NCBI GenBank assembly: GCA_041678005.1
Contig: JBAYOW010000006.1
Span: 1 to 64,000, forward strand
DNA from: Sulfurivermis sp041678005
GTDB lineage: Bacteria; Pseudomonadota; Gammaproteobacteria; Thiohalomonadales; Thiohalomonadaceae
Length of the DNA stretch: 64,000 nucleotides
Direction of reading: 5' to 3'
The translations under genes were made by a program, and so were the position numbers. Below the pieces are notes generated by a model that worked only from the letters and a program-made list of their open reading frames with translations, was not told where the DNA came from and did no database searches. Shown piece by piece: positions 42,422-51,508 of the stretch; the stretch's first letter is position 1, and each line of letters begins with the position of its first letter.

Positions 42422-43345
42422 ATGAGTATATTGTTTGTATCCAAGTGTTTTAGGCAATCTGGCTGTATATCTGCTGGTAGGCGCAGTCTGTTTGGAGCTG
42501 CATTCGTGGTCTTTTTCCTGTTTCCTGCCATGGCGCTTTATAGCGGCTATCGTATCGGTTACAAGGAAGCTGAAACATCGATGCTGGTGGGCGGCGCGTT
42601 GCAGAATGAGCTGGAAAAACAGCGGCTGGATATAGATGAGGCCAGACGCACGGCGGAAGATAATCTCAATGCGCTGGCCTTGCGTATGGGACAGATGCAG
42701 GCGCATGTGATGCGTCTGGATGCCTTGGGTCAGCGTCTGACCAATATGGCTGGACTGGATGATGGTGAGTTCAACTTCGAGGTTGCGCCGGCTCTGGGTG
42801 GCCCAGAAAATATTACTGCTCAACAATCTCTGCAAGTACCTGATTTCATTGCCTTGCTGGATAATCTGTCCGTACAGCTGGAGAATCGTGGTGATCAATT
42901 GAGCGTGCTGGAAAATATGCTGCTCAACCGTAATCTCCAGGCTGAGGTTTTACCGGCGGGAAGACCAGTGCAAAGTGGCTGGATTTCATCTTCGTTTGGT
43001 ATTCGTACCGATCCCTTTACCGGTCGGCTTGCCCATCATAACGGCATAGACTTTGCTGGCAAGGAAGGTAATGAAGTGATTGCCGTGGCATCTGGAGTAG
43101 TCACCTGGGCAGGCTCACGTTTTGGCTATGGCAACCTGGTCGAGATCAATCATGGCAAGGGTTATGTCACTCGCTATGGCCATAATAAATCGGTTGAGGT
43201 CAAGGTCGGCGATACCGTAAAAAAAGGTCAGGCAGTAGCCATTATGGGCTCAACTGGCCGCTCCACTGGCCCGCATGTACATTTTGAAGTGTTGCGCAAT
43301 GGCCGTGCTGTTGATCCGGCTCGTTATGTTTATGCTGTGCGTTAA
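42422..43345 (+). CDS. M23 family murein metallopeptidase
   Basis: This 307-residue envelope protein has an N-terminal membrane helix (about 22-44), a coiled coil (about 60-110) and a C-terminal LytM/M23 domain. The zinc ligands are in HHNGIDFAGKEG (His-x3-Asp) and in GPHVHFEVLRNGRAVDPARY. The domain is complete, so cleavage of peptidoglycan peptides is likely. A TTG at 42407 is a possible alternative start; AGGAAG at 42413-42418 favours the ATG at 42422. It is divergent from the dciA-like gene and lies before secA. Confidence 0.9.
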   Translation: MSILFVSKCFRQSGCISAGRRSLFGAAFVVFFLFPAMALYSGYRIGYKEAETSMLVGGALQNELEKQRLDIDEARRTAEDNLNALALRMGQMQAHVMRLDALGQRLTNMAGLDDGEFNFEVAPALGGPENITAQQSLQVPDFIALLDNLSVQLENRGDQLSVLENMLLNRNLQAEVLPAGRPVQSGWISSSFGIRTDPFTGRLAHHNGIDFAGKEGNEVIAVASGVVTWAGSRFGYGNLVEINHGKGYVTRYGHNKSVEVKVGDTVKKGQAVAIMGSTGRSTGPHVHFEVLRNGRAVDPARYVYAVR

Positions 43346-43477
43346 CGCATATCTTTACTTATTTTCCTCGCATGCTCGCCTGATCTAGAGTTGTGCCTGG
43401 ATCCCCTGTCAGTTTTCATCATTGTATCGCAGGCGTGCCCTGCTACTGCTTATCCCTCTTGAACTGTCATAGTGAGT

Positions 43478-43508
43478 GCTTACTTACTGATTTATTGAGT
43501 AAGTAAGC
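43478..43508 (+). promoter_or_regulatory. 11-bp perfect hairpin in the M23-secA gap
   Basis: GCTTACTTACT (43478-43488) and AGTAAGTAAGC (43498-43508) pair perfectly around a nine-base loop. A pyrimidine-rich stretch follows but not a true U-run. It lies 112 bases before the secA ATG and could end the M23 transcript or act in the secA leader. Nothing else is seen in the 274-base gap; no secM-like gene is recognised. Confidence 0.5.
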
Positions 43509-43619
43509 GTTCTCTTTGTTTGAACTATGTTTTCATGAGAAATGCGCACTGACTTGCGGTATTATTTAGCGCATTTATTTCAGCAGATTTTTCTTATAGC
43601 AAAAGACAAGTGGTTTTTC

Positions 43620-46319
43620 ATGGTCAGTAAAATTTTCAGCAAGGTTTTCGGCAGCCGCAATGAGCGGCAGATAAAGCGACTGCGCAAGGTGGTCGAACAA
43701 ATCAATAGCCTGGAAACTGAATTCGAACAGCTATCTGATGAACAATTGCAAGCCAAGACCGCTGAGTTTCGCGATCGTCTGGTGCAGGGGGCAACTCTGG
43801 ATGAGCTGCTGCCAGAGGCATTTGCCGTGGTGCGTGAGGCGGGTAAGCGCGTGTTGGGCATGCGTCATTATGATGTTCAGCTCATAGGTGCGATGGTGTT
43901 GCATCAAGGCAGGATTGCCGAGATGCGTACCGGCGAAGGTAAGACCTTGGTGGCAACACTTGCGGTATACCTCAATGCCCTCGTCGGCAAGGGTGTGCAT
44001 GTCATTACGGTCAATGACTATCTGGCTGGTCGTGATGCTGAATGGATGGGCAAGCTGTACGGTTTTCTTGGTATGAGCACTGGCGTAATCGTCGGTAATA
44101 TGCCGTATGAAGAAAAACGTGCGGCCTACGCCGCTGATATTACCTATGGCACCAACAACGAATTTGGTTTTGATTATCTGCGTGACAATATGGCCTTCAG
44201 CCTGGCTGAGAAGGTACAGCGCGAATTGAATTTTGCGGTGGTCGACGAGGTTGACTCGATCCTTATTGATGAGGCGCGTACGCCCTTGATTATCTCCGGG
44301 CCAACCGAGGATAGCTCAAGTCGCTACCAACAGATCAATGCGCTTATCCCGCAGCTCATGCGGCAACAGGAAGAAGGTGGCGAGGGTGATTATAGCGTTG
44401 ATGAAAAGGGTCGACAGATACATCTGACGGAAGAAGGCCATCAGCATGTTGAAGACTTGATGTTGGCGAATAATTTATTGGCCGAAGGTGAAAGTCTGTA
44501 CGATGCCGCCAATATTAGTCTTATGCATCACCTCAATGCCGCTTTGCGTGCCCACGCACTTTATCAGCGCGATGTGGATTACATCGTTAAGGATGGGCAG
44601 ATTGTCATTGTTGATGAATTTACTGGCCGTACCATGCCAGGGCGCCGCTGGGGCGATGGCCTGCATCAGGCAGTGGAAGCTAAGGAAGGCGTGCGTATCC
44701 AAAGTGAAAATCAGACTCTGGCCTCAATTACCTTTCAAAACTATTTCCGCCTTTATGCCAAGCCCTCCGGCATGACCGGTACCGCCGATACCGAGGCCTA
44801 TGAGTTCCAGCAAATTTATAATCTTGAGGTGGTGGTGGTTCCCACGCATAGACCGATGGTACGGCAGGATCATGGTGATTTGATCTTTCTGTCGGTCGAG
44901 GAAAAATTTGCTGCCATCATCAATGATATCCGTGAGCGTCATGCAGCAGGACAGCCTGTGTTGGTCGGTACAACTTCTATCGAAGCGTCAGAAATGCTTT
45001 CGCAGCAATTGCACAAGGAAGGTATCAGGCATGAGGTGTTGAATGCCAAGCAGCATGAGCGCGAGGCCGAGATCATCGTTCATGCTGGACGGCCAGGGGC
45101 AGTGACCATTGCCACCAACATGGCTGGCCGGGGTACCGATATCGTATTGGGTGGCAACCTGAAGAGTGAGCTTGCTGCCTTGCCGGAAGATGATGAAGTT
45201 GGCAGACAACAGCTACAGACAGCATGGCAGCAGCGACACGATACCGTGTTGGCGGCGGGTGGTCTGCATATTATCGGTACTGAACGACATGAATCCCGCC
45301 GCATCGACAATCAGCTGCGTGGTCGTGCTGGGCGTCAGGGTGATCCTGGTTCCAGTCGTTTTTATTTGTCCTTGCAGGATAACCTGATGCGAATTTTTGC
45401 CTCCGAGCGTGTAGGTGCCATGATGCAACGCCTTGGCATGAAGCCTGGCGAGGCGATTGAGCATCCATGGGTCAGTCGAGCAATAGAAAATGCCCAGCGC
45501 AAGGTAGAGGGACACAACTTCGATATCCGCAAACAATTGCTTGAATACGATGATGTGGCCAATGACCAGCGCCGTGTAATTTATGAACAGCGTAATGAGC
45601 TGATGGCTTCGGATGATATTTCCGCGACTCTCGATGTCATTCGCGAAGATGTCTTGAACGATATCATCAGTCAGTATATCCCCCCGCAGAGTGTGGATGA
45701 GATGTGGGATATTGCTGGTCTTGAGGTGGCGCTCGAGCGTGAACTTGGTCTGAATCTGGATATCTCTGGTTGGCTGGCGGTTGACGATAGTCTGCATGAA
45801 GAAACCTTGCGTGAGCGTATTGTCAATGAAACTGCCGCGCTCTATCAGGCCAAGGAAGAGCAGGCTGGCGCCAGTGTGCTGCGACATTTTGAAAAGGCCG
45901 TCATGCTGCAGACCCTCGATGGGCTGTGGAAGGAGCATCTGGCAGCAATGGATTATCTGCGCCAGGGTATACATTTGCGTGGCTATGCACAGAAAAACCC
46001 CAAGCAGGAATACAAGCGTGAGGCCTTTGAGTTATTCAACCAAATGTTGTCGCGTCTTAAACAGGAAGTGGTGACGATGCTATGCCGCGTGCAGGTGCGT
46101 GCCGAGGAGGATGTCGAGGCAATCGAGCAGCAACGCCGCGCCCAGGTGCCAATGGAATTCCAGCACGCCGAGACATCTGCGTTACAGGGAGAAGAGCGCG
46201 GCGGCGCTGAAGAAGATATCAAGCCTTTCGTGCGGGAAGGTCGCAAGGTAGGGCGTAATGAGCCTTGTCCTTGTGGCTCTGGCAGGAAGTATAAGCAGTG
46301 TTGTGGGCGCATGGAGTAA
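43620..46319 (+). CDS. secA: Preprotein translocase ATPase SecA
   Basis: This 899-residue motor drives proteins through SecYEG. The N-terminus KVFGSRNERQIKRLRKVV is canonical and supports the ATG at 43620 over one 26 codons upstream. Walker A is MRTGEGKTLVATL near 101, Walker B VVDEVDSILIDEARTPLI near 206, and the helicase motif GRAGRQGDPGSSRFYLSL is present. The C-terminal zinc motif NEPCPCGSGRKYKQCCG that binds SecB is intact. Confidence 0.98.
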   Translation: MVSKIFSKVFGSRNERQIKRLRKVVEQINSLETEFEQLSDEQLQAKTAEFRDRLVQGATLDELLPEAFAVVREAGKRVLGMRHYDVQLIGAMVLHQGRIAEMRTGEGKTLVATLAVYLNALVGKGVHVITVNDYLAGRDAEWMGKLYGFLGMSTGVIVGNMPYEEKRAAYAADITYGTNNEFGFDYLRDNMAFSLAEKVQRELNFAVVDEVDSILIDEARTPLIISGPTEDSSSRYQQINALIPQLMRQQEEGGEGDYSVDEKGRQIHLTEEGHQHVEDLMLANNLLAEGESLYDAANISLMHHLNAALRAHALYQRDVDYIVKDGQIVIVDEFTGRTMPGRRWGDGLHQAVEAKEGVRIQSENQTLASITFQNYFRLYAKPSGMTGTADTEAYEFQQIYNLEVVVVPTHRPMVRQDHGDLIFLSVEEKFAAIINDIRERHAAGQPVLVGTTSIEASEMLSQQLHKEGIRHEVLNAKQHEREAEIIVHAGRPGAVTIATNMAGRGTDIVLGGNLKSELAALPEDDEVGRQQLQTAWQQRHDTVLAAGGLHIIGTERHESRRIDNQLRGRAGRQGDPGSSRFYLSLQDNLMRIFASERVGAMMQRLGMKPGEAIEHPWVSRAIENAQRKVEGHNFDIRKQLLEYDDVANDQRRVIYEQRNELMASDDISATLDVIREDVLNDIISQYIPPQSVDEMWDIAGLEVALERELGLNLDISGWLAVDDSLHEETLRERIVNETAALYQAKEEQAGASVLRHFEKAVMLQTLDGLWKEHLAAMDYLRQGIHLRGYAQKNPKQEYKREAFELFNQMLSRLKQEVVTMLCRVQVRAEEDVEAIEQQRRAQVPMEFQHAETSALQGEERGGAEEDIKPFVREGRKVGRNEPCPCGSGRKYKQCCGRME

Positions 46320-46327
46320 ACACCATC

Positions 46328-47542
46328 ATGGCGGTTGGCTTTACAGGTTTGGCTGAACTTTTTCCCATAGCTGGACTGCGTATCGGCGTTTGCTCGGCTG
46401 GTATCAAAAAGCTTGGCAGGCCTGATGTGGTAGTGATGGAGTTGGCCTGTGGCTCCAGTTGTGCTGCAGTGTTTACCCGCAATGCATTTTGTGCCGCGCC
46501 AGTGACAGTGGCCAAGCAGCATTTGCTTTCCGCCGCGCCGCGTTATTTACTGATCAATACAGGTAATGCCAATGCCGGGACTGGCAGGCAGGGATTGGCC
46601 GATGCAAGTTTAACCTGTCAGTCTCTGGCGCAGTTGGCTGGCTGTCAGAGTAATGAAGTATTGCCGTTTTCCACTGGTGTGATCGGTGAGCCTCTACCCG
46701 TTGATAAAATAATCTCGGTGTTACCGCAGGCGCTGGCTGGGTTGACTGAGGATAATTGGTCAGAGGCCGCGCACGGTATCATGACTACAGATACCGTGCC
46801 CAAAGGCTACTCACGTCGGCTGGCGCTGTCTGGCGGTGAAGTAACAATTACTGGCATCGCCAAGGGCTCGGGCATGATCCGGCCGGATATGGCAACCATG
46901 CTCGCCTATATTGCAACAGATGCCAGCATAGAGCAGACAGTATTACAGCAATTGTTGACTGCTGCCGTGGCGCGTTCATTCAACCGCATCACGGTTGATG
47001 GCGATACCTCAACCAATGACTCATGTCTGTTGATGGCGACGGGCCGTACCGCTGTTGTAGTCGCCGCAGAATCAGAGGATTTTGCCCTGTTCAGTGAGGC
47101 GCTAAACGAGGTCTGTGAGTTTCTTGCCCAGGCCATTGTGCGCGATGGCGAGGGGGCGACCAAGTTGATTACCATTGATGTGCTCAATGGTCGTGATGTG
47201 CAGGAGTGCGAGCAGGTGGGTTTTACCATCGCTCATTCTCCCCTGGTCAAGACTGCTTTCTTTGCCTCAGATCCTAACTGGGGGCGCATCCTGGCGGCAG
47301 TTGGCCGTGCCGGCATAGAAGATTTCGATCTGGATACCATCACCATCCATCTCGGTGAGGTGTGTATCGTGCGCGATGGTGGGCGGGCGGCTGATTATAC
47401 GGAGCAGCTTGGAGTTGAGGTGATGGCTCAGGCGGAGATAACCATCCGCGTGGATCTTGCACGTGGCAGTGCGCATGCGCGGATCTGGACCTGTGACTTT
47501 TCTTATGATTATGTCCGCATCAACGCCGAATACCGATCCTGA
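46328..47542 (+). CDS. argJ: Glutamate N-acetyltransferase/amino-acid acetyltransferase ArgJ
   Basis: This 404-residue enzyme transfers the acetyl group from N-acetylornithine to glutamate in arginine synthesis. It is made as a precursor that cuts itself before the Thr in DMATMLAYIATDA (near 195). Other motifs are GIMTTDTVPKGYSRR, DGDTSTNDSCLLMATG, KTAFFASDPNWGRILAAVGR and the end INAEYRS. The ATG at 46328 lies eight bases after the secA stop. Its 3' end overlaps the next gene by 32 bases. Confidence 0.95.
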   Translation: MAVGFTGLAELFPIAGLRIGVCSAGIKKLGRPDVVVMELACGSSCAAVFTRNAFCAAPVTVAKQHLLSAAPRYLLINTGNANAGTGRQGLADASLTCQSLAQLAGCQSNEVLPFSTGVIGEPLPVDKIISVLPQALAGLTEDNWSEAAHGIMTTDTVPKGYSRRLALSGGEVTITGIAKGSGMIRPDMATMLAYIATDASIEQTVLQQLLTAAVARSFNRITVDGDTSTNDSCLLMATGRTAVVVAAESEDFALFSEALNEVCEFLAQAIVRDGEGATKLITIDVLNGRDVQECEQVGFTIAHSPLVKTAFFASDPNWGRILAAVGRAGIEDFDLDTITIHLGEVCIVRDGGRAADYTEQLGVEVMAQAEITIRVDLARGSAHARIWTCDFSYDYVRINAEYRS

Positions 47543-48485
47543 TTTTTGTTGTCACGTCGCTGTTGGTGCTGTTATTGATGCCGCTGGGCGGGTGCTTATT
47601 GCCCGTCGTCCACTAGACAAACACTTGGGTGGTTTGTGGGAATTACCTGGTGGCAAGATAAACTTGGGTGAGGATGTACTGTCGGCGCTCCGGCGTGAAC
47701 TGGGTGAAGAGCTGGGTATTGCTGTGTTGCAGGCTCGGCCATTGATCCGGATTCCTTACCAATATCCCTCTCGTCAAGTCTTCCTGGATGTCTGGCGCGT
47801 GGATAAACATGCTGGCGAGGCATACGGACGGGAAGGGCAGGAAATACGCTGGGTGCATCTGTCTGAATTGTCCGGCTTCAGCTTCCCGCCATCAAACTCG
47901 CCCATCGTCACCGCGTTGCAATTGCCTGATCGTTATCTGATCACGCCGGAACCTGGCACCTCACAGAATTGGCCGGTTTTTTTGCAGCGCCTGGAACAGG
48001 CATTGCAGCGGGGTATCTCCCTTGTTCAGCTGCGTGCGAAGAGTCTTGTCGCAACAGAGTTGACGGAATTGACTATGCAGGTGATGCAACTATGTCAGCC
48101 TTATCGTGTCCGTGTTTTGCTGAACTCAGACATTGACTTGGCCTTGTCGCTGCCAGTGGATGGCGTGCATCTTGGCCAACAGCAGGCCAGCAGCCTGCAG
48201 CAACGACCATCTGTCAGTAAAGACAGGCTGTTGGCGATTTCCTGTCACAATGCCGAGGAGCTGGCGCAGGCCAATGCGCTAGGCGCGGATTTTGCTGTAC
48301 TGTCACCTGTACAACCAACACAAAGTCATCCAGGGACGCCAGCTCTGGGCTGGACGAAATTTGGCGAGATTGTTGCAGTCAGCCAGATACCTGTTTATGC
48401 GTTAGGCGGTATGCAGTTGGGTGATATAGCCACGGCCTGGCAGTATGGCGCTCAGGGGATCGCCGCGATCCGTGGGCTGTGGTGA
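47511..48485 (+). CDS. Nudix (MutT-like) hydrolase fused to a ThiE-like domain
   Basis: This 324-residue protein joins two domains. Residues 12-140 are a MutT-type Nudix hydrolase with the box G-x5-E-x7-REL-x-EE-x-GI in GGKINLGEDVLSALRREL and following, as in 8-oxo-dGTP cleaning enzymes. Residues 150-324 resemble thiamine phosphate synthase (LVQLRAKSL, DGVHLGQQQ, ISCHNAEELAQANALGADFA, VYALGGM). Such fusions are known in gammaproteobacteria next to argJ; whether the ThiE half is active is unclear. Starts at 47505 and 47457 are possible but lie deeper in argJ. Confidence 0.88.
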   Translation: MSASTPNTDPDFCCHVAVGAVIDAAGRVLIARRPLDKHLGGLWELPGGKINLGEDVLSALRRELGEELGIAVLQARPLIRIPYQYPSRQVFLDVWRVDKHAGEAYGREGQEIRWVHLSELSGFSFPPSNSPIVTALQLPDRYLITPEPGTSQNWPVFLQRLEQALQRGISLVQLRAKSLVATELTELTMQVMQLCQPYRVRVLLNSDIDLALSLPVDGVHLGQQQASSLQQRPSVSKDRLLAISCHNAEELAQANALGADFAVLSPVQPTQSHPGTPALGWTKFGEIVAVSQIPVYALGGMQLGDIATAWQYGAQGIAAIRGLW

Positions 48486-48500
48486 GAAAATTTTTCTCAC
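48482..48500 (+). terminator. Palindrome at the end of the Nudix-ThiE gene
   Basis: GTGAGAAAATTTTTCTCAC (48482-48500) is a perfect palindrome with a one-base centre that begins inside the stop codon. As RNA its loop is T-rich and no U-run follows, so termination would be weak; it may be a regulator site for nnrS, which starts 61 bases later. Confidence 0.35.
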
Positions 48501-48561
48501 GCCCTGATGAAATATATAAACTTAGCCCTTATCTCATGATGATTCTGTCTTGAGGTGAAGC

Positions 48562-49752
48562 ATGGCTATTGTGGGTATTAGTGAGCCCTCACGCACTCCG
48601 CGTCGTTGGGCACCATTTGCGCTGGCGTTTCGCCCATTCTTTCTGCTTGGCGGTCTTGCTGCTGTCATCCTGATGTCCTATTGGGGGCATGTCTTTGTCA
48701 GAGGAGAGTCCGCGACAAATTATTATGGCTTCATTGGCTGGCATAGCCATGAAATGTTGTTTGCCTATGCAGGTGCTGTGATTGCAGGGTTTCTACTCAC
48801 AGCGGCACGTAACTGGACGGGCGTGCAGACGGTGCGCGGCCTGGCACTGGCAGCACTGGCCTTATTGTGGCTATTGGCGCGCCTGTTGGCCTTCCTGCCT
48901 GTGCCACCATTGTTGTATGCCGCGGTGGATTTTTTGTTTTTACCTCTGGTGGCCTGGTCCTTGTGGCGGCCTTTGTGGCGAGTAAGACAATATAAGAACC
49001 TGGTGTTTGTCGGTATACTGCTTGGCATGGCGCTGGGCAATGGCCTGGTACATGCCGAGTTGCTTGGTTGGGCCACGACTACCGCCAGGGCAGGCACGTA
49101 TCTGGCAGTCTGGATGATTTCTCTGATCCTGGTGATTATGGGTGGGCGGGTAATACCATTTTTTACCGAGAAAGGTGTGGCTGGCGGGTTCGTGCCCAAA
49201 GAATGGCGCTGGGTTGAGATATTCAGCCCATTGAGCGTGCTGGCCTTGGCGCTGGTAGATGCTTTCTGGCCACAGCCTATGGTGCTTGCCCTGAGCGCAG
49301 GGCTGGCAACGCTGGTCAATGGTATACGTTTGTTTGGTTGGTATACCCATGCCATCTGGCGCGTGCACCTGGTGTGGGTGTTGCAGTTGGGTTATGCCTG
49401 GCTGGTGTTGGGGATGGCGCTCAAAGCCGTGGCTTTAGCTGGTGGGTTAATGAGCATGCTGGCTTTGCATGCGCTGACCATAGGCGGCATAGGCGGCATT
49501 ACCATAGGCATGATGGCGCGGGTCAGCCTGGGTCATACGGGGCGCAATCTGGTAGTCCCCAAGCTTATGCCATGGGCATTTGCCTTACTTTATCTTGCTG
49601 CCTTGCTGCGTGTTTTTCTGCCATTGTTGATATCGTCTTATCCGCTTAGCGTGCGCTTGTCCGCAGTATTTTGGGTGCTCGCCTTTGTGTTGTTTGTCTC
49701 TAGTTATGCCCTGATGTTGCTTAGACCCCGTATTGATGGCCAGCCTGGTTGA
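48562..49752 (+). CDS. nnrS: NnrS family haem/copper membrane protein
   Basis: This 396-residue protein has about twelve membrane segments and the NnrS pattern: FALAFRPFFLLGGLAAVI near the start, GWHSHEMLFAYAGAVIAGFL with paired His, IMGGRVIPFFTEKGV and LHALTIGGIGGITIGMMARV. NnrS proteins help cells resist nitric oxide and are often regulated by NO sensors. GAGG lies before the ATG. No denitrification gene is seen beside it, and no clear NsrR or FNR site was found upstream. Confidence 0.92.
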   Translation: MAIVGISEPSRTPRRWAPFALAFRPFFLLGGLAAVILMSYWGHVFVRGESATNYYGFIGWHSHEMLFAYAGAVIAGFLLTAARNWTGVQTVRGLALAALALLWLLARLLAFLPVPPLLYAAVDFLFLPLVAWSLWRPLWRVRQYKNLVFVGILLGMALGNGLVHAELLGWATTTARAGTYLAVWMISLILVIMGGRVIPFFTEKGVAGGFVPKEWRWVEIFSPLSVLALALVDAFWPQPMVLALSAGLATLVNGIRLFGWYTHAIWRVHLVWVLQLGYAWLVLGMALKAVALAGGLMSMLALHALTIGGIGGITIGMMARVSLGHTGRNLVVPKLMPWAFALLYLAALLRVFLPLLISSYPLSVRLSAVFWVLAFVLFVSSYALMLLRPRIDGQPG

Positions 49753-49815
49753 TTTGGTGTTTTTGCCTGTACTGTTTCGGTTAAACTGCAACCATGTTCA
49801 GCCTATTGCAATGTG

Positions 49816-51483
49816 ATGAAAATACCCGTCAGTGAACTGATCGTCCGCTACCTGGAAAGATTGGGCGTGCAGACGATCTTCGGTATACCCGGTGCGCATA
49901 TCTTGCCGGTCTACGATAGTCTGTATGATTCGCCGATCCAGACCGTGTTGGCCAAGCATGAGCAGGGCGCAGCATTCATGGCTGGTGGCTATGCCCGTGC
50001 GTCTGGACGCATCGGCGCCTGCATTACTACAGCAGGGCCAGGCGCGACCAATCTGGTCACTGGCATTGCCAGTGCCTATGCCGATAAATTGCCGGTATTG
50101 GTGCTGACCGGAGAAACCTCAACACACATCTTTGGCAAGGGCGGTTTGCAGGAAAGCTCGGGCGAGGGCGGCAGTATTGATCAGGTCTCGTTATTTAAGG
50201 GAATTACCCGCTATAACAAGATCGTTGAACGCACTGATTATCTGGAGAATGTACTCAATCAGGCCGCAAAAATTTTACTCTCCGATCAATCTGGGCCAGT
50301 GCTGCTCAGTTTTCCCTACAACGTTCAGCAGGAACTGGTAGATGCAAGTCTGCTGGAACGTATACATAGTTGTCGCCATACCCGTTCACAAGGTGATTGC
50401 TCCCAGCCTGCCCAGCAGTTGGCCGAGATGCTGTTGGCAGCCGAACGTCCGGTGATTATTGCCGGTTATGGCTGCCTGCGTGCTGGCGCACAGGGGGAGT
50501 TGGCACAGCTTTCTGCCTTGCTCAATATTCCGGTAACAAGCAGCCTCAAGGCCAAGGGCGTGATCAGTGAGCAATCTCCCCTGGCGTTGGGTAGTTTAGG
50601 TGTGACATCCAGCGGACATGCCTATCGTTATCTGGTAGATCGAGCTGATGTAGTCGTCTTTTTGGGCGCCAGCTTCAACGAGCGCACCAGTTATCTTTGG
50701 GATGATGCGCTACTCAAGGACAAGAAGATAATCCAGGTTGATCTGGATCCGGCACAACTGGAAAAGGTATTTCCGGCAGAATTGGCCATTCATGGCGATA
50801 TCAAGGTAGTGCTTGATGGTGTGCTGAATTATCTTGCTGGCCGTGAGATGGAGGCTACAGATTTTACGCTGTTATGCAGTGAAATAGAGCATTCCAAGGC
50901 AGCAGTGACCTCCGACTACGCGATCTTCCAATCAGGCTTTGCCCTGATCGAATATTTTTTCCAGGAGCTAGAGAGAAATTTCCCGCATGGTGTGCAAGTC
51001 TTTGATGACAATATTATCTTTGCACAAAATTTCTATAATGTTGCCAGCGCTAATCGCTACTACCCCAACTCTGGTATTTCTTCATTGGGTCACGCTATTC
51101 CCGCGGCAATAGGTGCATGTTTCATTGATCCCAAACCAGGTTTTGCGCTAATTGGCGATGGTGGTTTTCAGATGTGTGCCATGGAGTTGATGACGGCAGT
51201 GAATTATGGCATACCGCTCAATGTGGTGATGTTCAATAATGCATCTATGGGTTTGATACGTAAGAATCAATTTCAGCATTACCAGCGGCGTTATATTAGT
51301 TGTGATTTCATCAATCCTGATTTTTCGTTATTGGCCAAATCCTTCGGTATTCAGCATAAACTGGTGGCAAGCCTGGCCGATGTCGATGAGATTTTCCTGC
51401 AATGTGATCTGCATGAGGCAATTAATCTGATCGAGATAGTCATCGACAAGGATCTTTTTCCCAATTACTCCTCGCGGCGTTAG
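49816..51483 (+). CDS. Thiamine-diphosphate enzyme of the acetolactate synthase family
   Basis: This 555-residue protein has the three domains of the family: pyrimidine-binding (1-165) with the catalytic Glu in AKHEQGAAFMAGGYARASGR, a central Rossmann-like domain (190-330) and the diphosphate-binding domain (370-555) with LIGDGGFQMCAMELMTAVNY and MFNNASMGL. It could act as acetolactate synthase, but it stands alone without the small subunit gene, and it lies with a GT-A-like and a sulfotransferase-like gene. A special role in making a modified product is therefore as likely as branched-chain amino-acid synthesis. The exact substrate cannot be told. The GTG at 49813 is an alternative start. 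Confidence 0.8.
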   Translation: MKIPVSELIVRYLERLGVQTIFGIPGAHILPVYDSLYDSPIQTVLAKHEQGAAFMAGGYARASGRIGACITTAGPGATNLVTGIASAYADKLPVLVLTGETSTHIFGKGGLQESSGEGGSIDQVSLFKGITRYNKIVERTDYLENVLNQAAKILLSDQSGPVLLSFPYNVQQELVDASLLERIHSCRHTRSQGDCSQPAQQLAEMLLAAERPVIIAGYGCLRAGAQGELAQLSALLNIPVTSSLKAKGVISEQSPLALGSLGVTSSGHAYRYLVDRADVVVFLGASFNERTSYLWDDALLKDKKIIQVDLDPAQLEKVFPAELAIHGDIKVVLDGVLNYLAGREMEATDFTLLCSEIEHSKAAVTSDYAIFQSGFALIEYFFQELERNFPHGVQVFDDNIIFAQNFYNVASANRYYPNSGISSLGHAIPAAIGACFIDPKPGFALIGDGGFQMCAMELMTAVNYGIPLNVVMFNNASMGLIRKNQFQHYQRRYISCDFINPDFSLLAKSFGIQHKLVASLADVDEIFLQCDLHEAINLIEIVIDKDLFPNYSSRR

Positions 51484-51508
51484 ACCGCATAGTCGCCTGC
51501 GTCTGTTT

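Noticed and set aside
43542..43619. 26-codon N-terminal extension of SecA
   Set aside because: The extension has no ribosome binding site and SecA proteins start at MVSKIFSKVFGSRN; the stretch is better read as leader.
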